A DNA stretch of 64,000 bases. It comes from Yoonia tamlensis (GTDB taxonomy: Bacteria > Pseudomonadota > Alphaproteobacteria > Rhodobacterales > Rhodobacteraceae). A program made the translations under genes and the position numbers. Shown piece by piece: positions 61,291-64,000 of this stretch; the stretch's first letter is position 1; every line of letters begins with the position of its first letter. The stretch covers positions 1,824,097 through 1,888,096 of the forward strand of contig NZ_FOYP01000001.1 of assembly GCF_900115105.1 (NCBI RefSeq), given 5' to 3'. The notes under the pieces are model-generated. The model was not told the origin of the DNA. It saw only the letters and a program-made list of their open reading frames with translations, and made no database searches.

Positions 61291-63390
61291 ATGACATCGG
61301 CCCCGTCAATTCTGGATACGTTTTTCGAAGAATGTGAAGACCTGATCGTCGCGCTGACAGAGGGTCTGACCGAAATGCGCGAAGGTGAGGCAGACGACGA
61401 AACAGTAAATGCTGTTTTTCGTTCGGTCCACTCGATCAAAGGTGCCGCCGGCGCATTCTCTCTCGATGAGCTGGTCGGATTCGCCCATAAATTCGAAACC
61501 GTCCTTGACGAGCTGCGCGCGCACAGGCTCAAGACCGATGACAATCTGCTGCGCGTGCTACAACGCGCGGGCGATGTTCTTGCCGATCTGGTCGAAGCCG
61601 CGCGCGACAATATTCCGGCAAATCGCGATCAAGTCGATCCGGTCCTCAACGAGCTTCAATCGTTCTTGGGCGATGCCGATGATGAACACGAAGAAGAATT
61701 CGTCTTTGAAGCGATGGCGCTCGATTTTGGCGCGCAGCCTGTGCAGGCCGGCTACCGCGTTTCATTCAAACCCAATCACGAATTCTATGCCTGCGGCCAT
61801 GATCCGCTCCTTATTCTCAAGGCGCTTTGCGCCCTTGGCCCCGCGCAGATCACGGTCGATTGCGACGCGCTCCCTGATGATTTTGCGGCCTACGACTGGG
61901 AAGGCGGCTATCTGCGCTGGGTCGTCGAAATTGACGATCTGGGCAACGATCTGGGCATTCTTGAAATATTCCAGTTTGTCGACGACCTGTGCGAATTGTC
62001 GGTCACGCCGCGCGAAGACGACGCCGAACCGCAGGACGAAATCGCACCGGCCCCTGCCGCGCCGCCTGAAATCGTTGTGGTCAACGACCCCGCACCAACG
62101 CCCGCGCCCGCCACTGCACCGACACCCGATAGCGTGCCGCAAACCGCCATCCCGAAAGCCGACAGCAAACCCGCAAAACGCAGCGCAACCAGCCTGCGCG
62201 TAGACCCTGAACGGGTCGACAGATTAATTAACGCGGTCGGCGAGCTGATCATCAACCAATCCGTCATTTCGCAGCGGCTGGAAAAGGCCAAGCTACCAAA
62301 TTCTTCCGAACTGTTTGCCGATCTTGACGACTACAAACTTCTTGCCCGCGAAATTCAGGAAGGCGTAATGGCGATCCGTGCGCAGCCGGTCAAACCACTG
62401 TTTCAACGCATGTTGCGGATCGCGCGCGAAGCGGCGGATGGCACAGGCAAGGACGTCGCACTGTTGACCGATGGCGAGAATACCGAGGTCGACAAAACCG
62501 TTGTCGAACGGCTTGCAGATCCGCTGACACATATGATCCGAAACGCGATCGATCACGGGATCGAATCGCCCGCGCAACGCAAGGCCGTAGGCAAGCCCGC
62601 ACAGGGTGTGCTTTCACTGACCGCGCGGCAAAGATCGGGCAGTATTGTCATCGAAATCGCCGATGACGGCGCCGGATTGAACCGCAAACGCATCCATGAA
62701 ATCGCCATCAAAAAGGGGCTTGTTGCCGGTGATGCGGTGCTTAGCGAACAAGAAATCGACCAATTGCTCTTTGCGCCAGGTTTTTCGACGGCCGCCGAGG
62801 TGACAAACCTGTCGGGCCGCGGGGTCGGGATGGATGTTGTAAAAACGGCGATCACGGCGCTCGGCGGGCGCGTCGCCATCGCCAGTATGCCGGGCAAGGG
62901 CACCACGTTTTCAATAACCCTGCCGCTCACGCTGGCGGTGATGGACGGGATGATCATCAATGTCGGTGGCCAAACGATGGTGGTTCCGATTTCGAGTATT
63001 CTTGAATCGATCCGGCCAAATGCGGCTGACCTTTCGCGCATCGGCCTGAACGGCGAACTTTTGCGGATTCGCGGCGAATATGTCCCGATTATTGATCTGG
63101 CGGACAGGCTCGGGCAGCCGCGCGACGGGCGCTCCATGACAGAGCGTGTGCTGCTTTTGATCCAGACAGAGGCTGTGCCGCAATGCGCGCTGGCCGTCGA
63201 CGACATTTACGACCAAAGGCAGGTCGTCGTGAAAAGCATGCTTGGCAATTACGGCGCAATAGCCGGCATTTCCGGCGCAACCATTCTGGGTGACGGTAAA
63301 ATCGCCTTGATCATTGACCCCGATGCAATCGCGCAAAACGCGCGCCCCCTTAACTATGAAGAGGAGCCGGCGCATGTCGCAGCAGGCTGA
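61291..63390 (+). CDS. cheA: CheA chemotaxis histidine kinase
   Basis: Kinase of 699 residues. The HPt domain has H47 (RSVHSIKGAAGAF). A variable region of about 150 residues follows, then a proline-rich linker. The dimerisation domain is RVDPERVDRLINAVGELIINQ, the ATPase has MIRNAIDHGIESPAQR (N box), EIADDGAGLNR (G1) and LSGRGVGMDVVK (G2), and the C-terminal CheW-like domain ends near 690. It overlaps cheW by 17 bases. Confidence 0.95.
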   Translation: MTSAPSILDTFFEECEDLIVALTEGLTEMREGEADDETVNAVFRSVHSIKGAAGAFSLDELVGFAHKFETVLDELRAHRLKTDDNLLRVLQRAGDVLADLVEAARDNIPANRDQVDPVLNELQSFLGDADDEHEEEFVFEAMALDFGAQPVQAGYRVSFKPNHEFYACGHDPLLILKALCALGPAQITVDCDALPDDFAAYDWEGGYLRWVVEIDDLGNDLGILEIFQFVDDLCELSVTPREDDAEPQDEIAPAPAAPPEIVVVNDPAPTPAPATAPTPDSVPQTAIPKADSKPAKRSATSLRVDPERVDRLINAVGELIINQSVISQRLEKAKLPNSSELFADLDDYKLLAREIQEGVMAIRAQPVKPLFQRMLRIAREAADGTGKDVALLTDGENTEVDKTVVERLADPLTHMIRNAIDHGIESPAQRKAVGKPAQGVLSLTARQRSGSIVIEIADDGAGLNRKRIHEIAIKKGLVAGDAVLSEQEIDQLLFAPGFSTAAEVTNLSGRGVGMDVVKTAITALGGRVAIASMPGKGTTFSITLPLTLAVMDGMIINVGGQTMVVPISSILESIRPNAADLSRIGLNGELLRIRGEYVPIIDLADRLGQPRDGRSMTERVLLLIQTEAVPQCALAVDDIYDQRQVVVKSMLGNYGAIAGISGATILGDGKIALIIDPDAIAQNARPLNYEEEPAHVAAG

Positions 63391-63841
63391 ATCCCCGCAA
63401 GCAAAACAGCTCGAATTTGTCACTCTGGTTGCCGGTGGCCAGAATTTCTGCGTCGAAATCACGCAAATCCGCGAAATCAGGCGCTGGACCCCGGTCACGA
63501 TCCTGCCGCATTCGCCGCCGCATGTTTTGGGCGTCATCAACCTGCGCGGGGCCGTCATCCCGATCATCGATCTTGCCGTGAAGATGGGATTTGAAAAAAT
63601 CCAGCCAACAGAAAGGCACGTCATTATCATCACAGCCATTGATGAACGCATTGTCGGGCTTTTGGTTGAATCGGTTTCCGAAATTCTCGGGGTCAGCGCC
63701 GAGATGGTGCGCGATACCCCGCGCGGCCCAGAAGATCCGGCAACGCGCGCGATCCAGGGAATCATCCCTGTCGCCGACGATATGACCAAAATCATCAATC
63801 TGAGCGCGTTACTGCCCAGCCCTGATCCGGTGGCGGCATGA
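63374..63841 (+). CDS. cheW: CheW coupling protein
   Basis: Adaptor of 155 residues that connects CheA to chemoreceptors. FVTLVAGGQNFCVEITQIREIRRW, LPHSPPHVLGVINLRGAVIPIIDL and GLLVESVSEILGV are the usual two-lobed CheW blocks. The start at 63374 fits MSQQAESPQAKQLEF; the frame is open from 63314, inside cheA. The end overlaps cheR as ATGA. Confidence 0.94.
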   Translation: MSQQAESPQAKQLEFVTLVAGGQNFCVEITQIREIRRWTPVTILPHSPPHVLGVINLRGAVIPIIDLAVKMGFEKIQPTERHVIIITAIDERIVGLLVESVSEILGVSAEMVRDTPRGPEDPATRAIQGIIPVADDMTKIINLSALLPSPDPVAA

Positions 63842-64000
63842 ATGCACCCGCACGCGCCACAACGGATAGTCAACTGGCTGAATTCACCTTTTCAGAAAGC
63901 GATTTTTCACGCATTGCCAAGCTGGCCCGCGAAAAATACGGGCTGGATCTTCAGCCATCAAAAAAAGCGCTGGTCTACTCGCGCCTTGCCAAACGGCTGC
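63838..64000 (+). CDS. cheR: CheR-type receptor methyltransferase (N-terminal fragment; window edge)
   Basis: First 54 codons, starting MNAPARATTDSQLAEFTFSE. The segment FSRIAKLAREKYGLDLQPSKKALVYSRLAKRL is the N-terminal helical domain of CheR, which positions the protein on receptors. The catalytic SAM domain lies beyond the window. It is coupled to cheW by an ATGA overlap. Confidence 0.85.
   Translation, partial: MNAPARATTDSQLAEFTFSESDFSRIAKLAREKYGLDLQPSKKALVYSRLAKRL

Noticed and set aside
1-64000. CRISPR arrays, prophage or insertion sequences
   Set aside because: No regularly spaced repeats, Cas, phage structural or transposase genes were seen.

Overview
The window reads as a chromosomal segment of a marine alphaproteobacterium of the order Rhodobacterales (Roseobacter-type). 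The basis is a mixture of gene order and small signatures: the nrdR-ribD-ribE-ribB-ribH-nusB series, an mmcB gene with a GTTC-N7-GTTC type SOS box, a tRNA-His without the extra G at position -1, DUF6324, TRAP and ABC sugar importers, and a Tad-type minor pilin operon. Coding density is high. Overlaps of the ATGA and TAATG type are common, and no integrase, transposase, CRISPR array or rRNA was seen.

Layout. 1-6.2 kb: part of the division and cell wall cluster (murG, ftsW, murD), interrupted by a converging flavoprotein gene and followed by a lipoprotein hydrolase and a DUF4389 protein. 6.2-9.4 kb: a Gfo/Idh/MocA oxidoreductase, rpoH with a heat-shock-like promoter, and rluD. 9.4-12.1 kb: small genes, tRNA-His, DUF6324, SOS-controlled mmcB, a 48-residue protein, a structured-looking intergenic stretch and a GFA-type zinc protein. 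12.1-20.5 kb: nusB, the riboflavin genes (with a RibA half that has lost its active-site residues), two capsule Kdo-transferase genes (kpsS and kpsC type) on the opposite strand between ribE and ribD, and nrdR. 20.6-24.0 kb: two head-to-head paralogous TPR-sulfotransferases. 24.1-30.0 kb: a deiodinase-like nitroreductase, HlyU, an AT-rich MltR-family gene, rpoD and dnaG. 30.4-33.9 kb: tadG and two tadE-like genes plus two small membrane or lipoprotein genes. 33.9-36.3 kb: hom and glpX. 36.7-40.8 kb: a TRAP transporter with an AGE-family sugar isomerase. 40.9-47.4 kb: a polysaccharide synthase locus (Sel1-repeat protein, UDP-xylose synthase, UDP-glucose epimerase, membrane GT2, GH26-like hydrolase). 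47.4-59.7 kb: a galactoside utilisation regulon (beta- and alpha-galactosidases, a De Ley-Doudoroff-like oxidative pathway, ABC importer, IclR regulator). 59.9-60.4 kb: a decayed gene. 60.6-64.0 kb: a chemotaxis operon (STAS, CheY, CheA, CheW, start of CheR).

How the genes work together. The galactoside block is the clearest functional unit. An ABC importer (binding protein, two permeases, ATPase) should bring in oligosaccharides; GH36 and GH42 enzymes release galactose; an SDR, an IlvD/Edd-family dehydratase and a KDPGal aldolase convert the sugar to pyruvate and glyceraldehyde 3-phosphate. A lactonase and a KDGal kinase are not in the window. An IclR regulator diverges from the operon, and a palindrome just downstream of a predicted promoter is its likely operator. 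The polysaccharide locus couples UDP-sugar supply (UDP-xylose, UDP-galactose) to a processive synthase and a secreted trimming hydrolase, and is the best candidate for a poorly described system. The Kps-type transferases and the TPR-sulfotransferases nearby suggest further surface-glycan chemistry.

All positions and motifs were read by eye. No database search, folding calculation or alignment was run, so family names rest on remembered family features.
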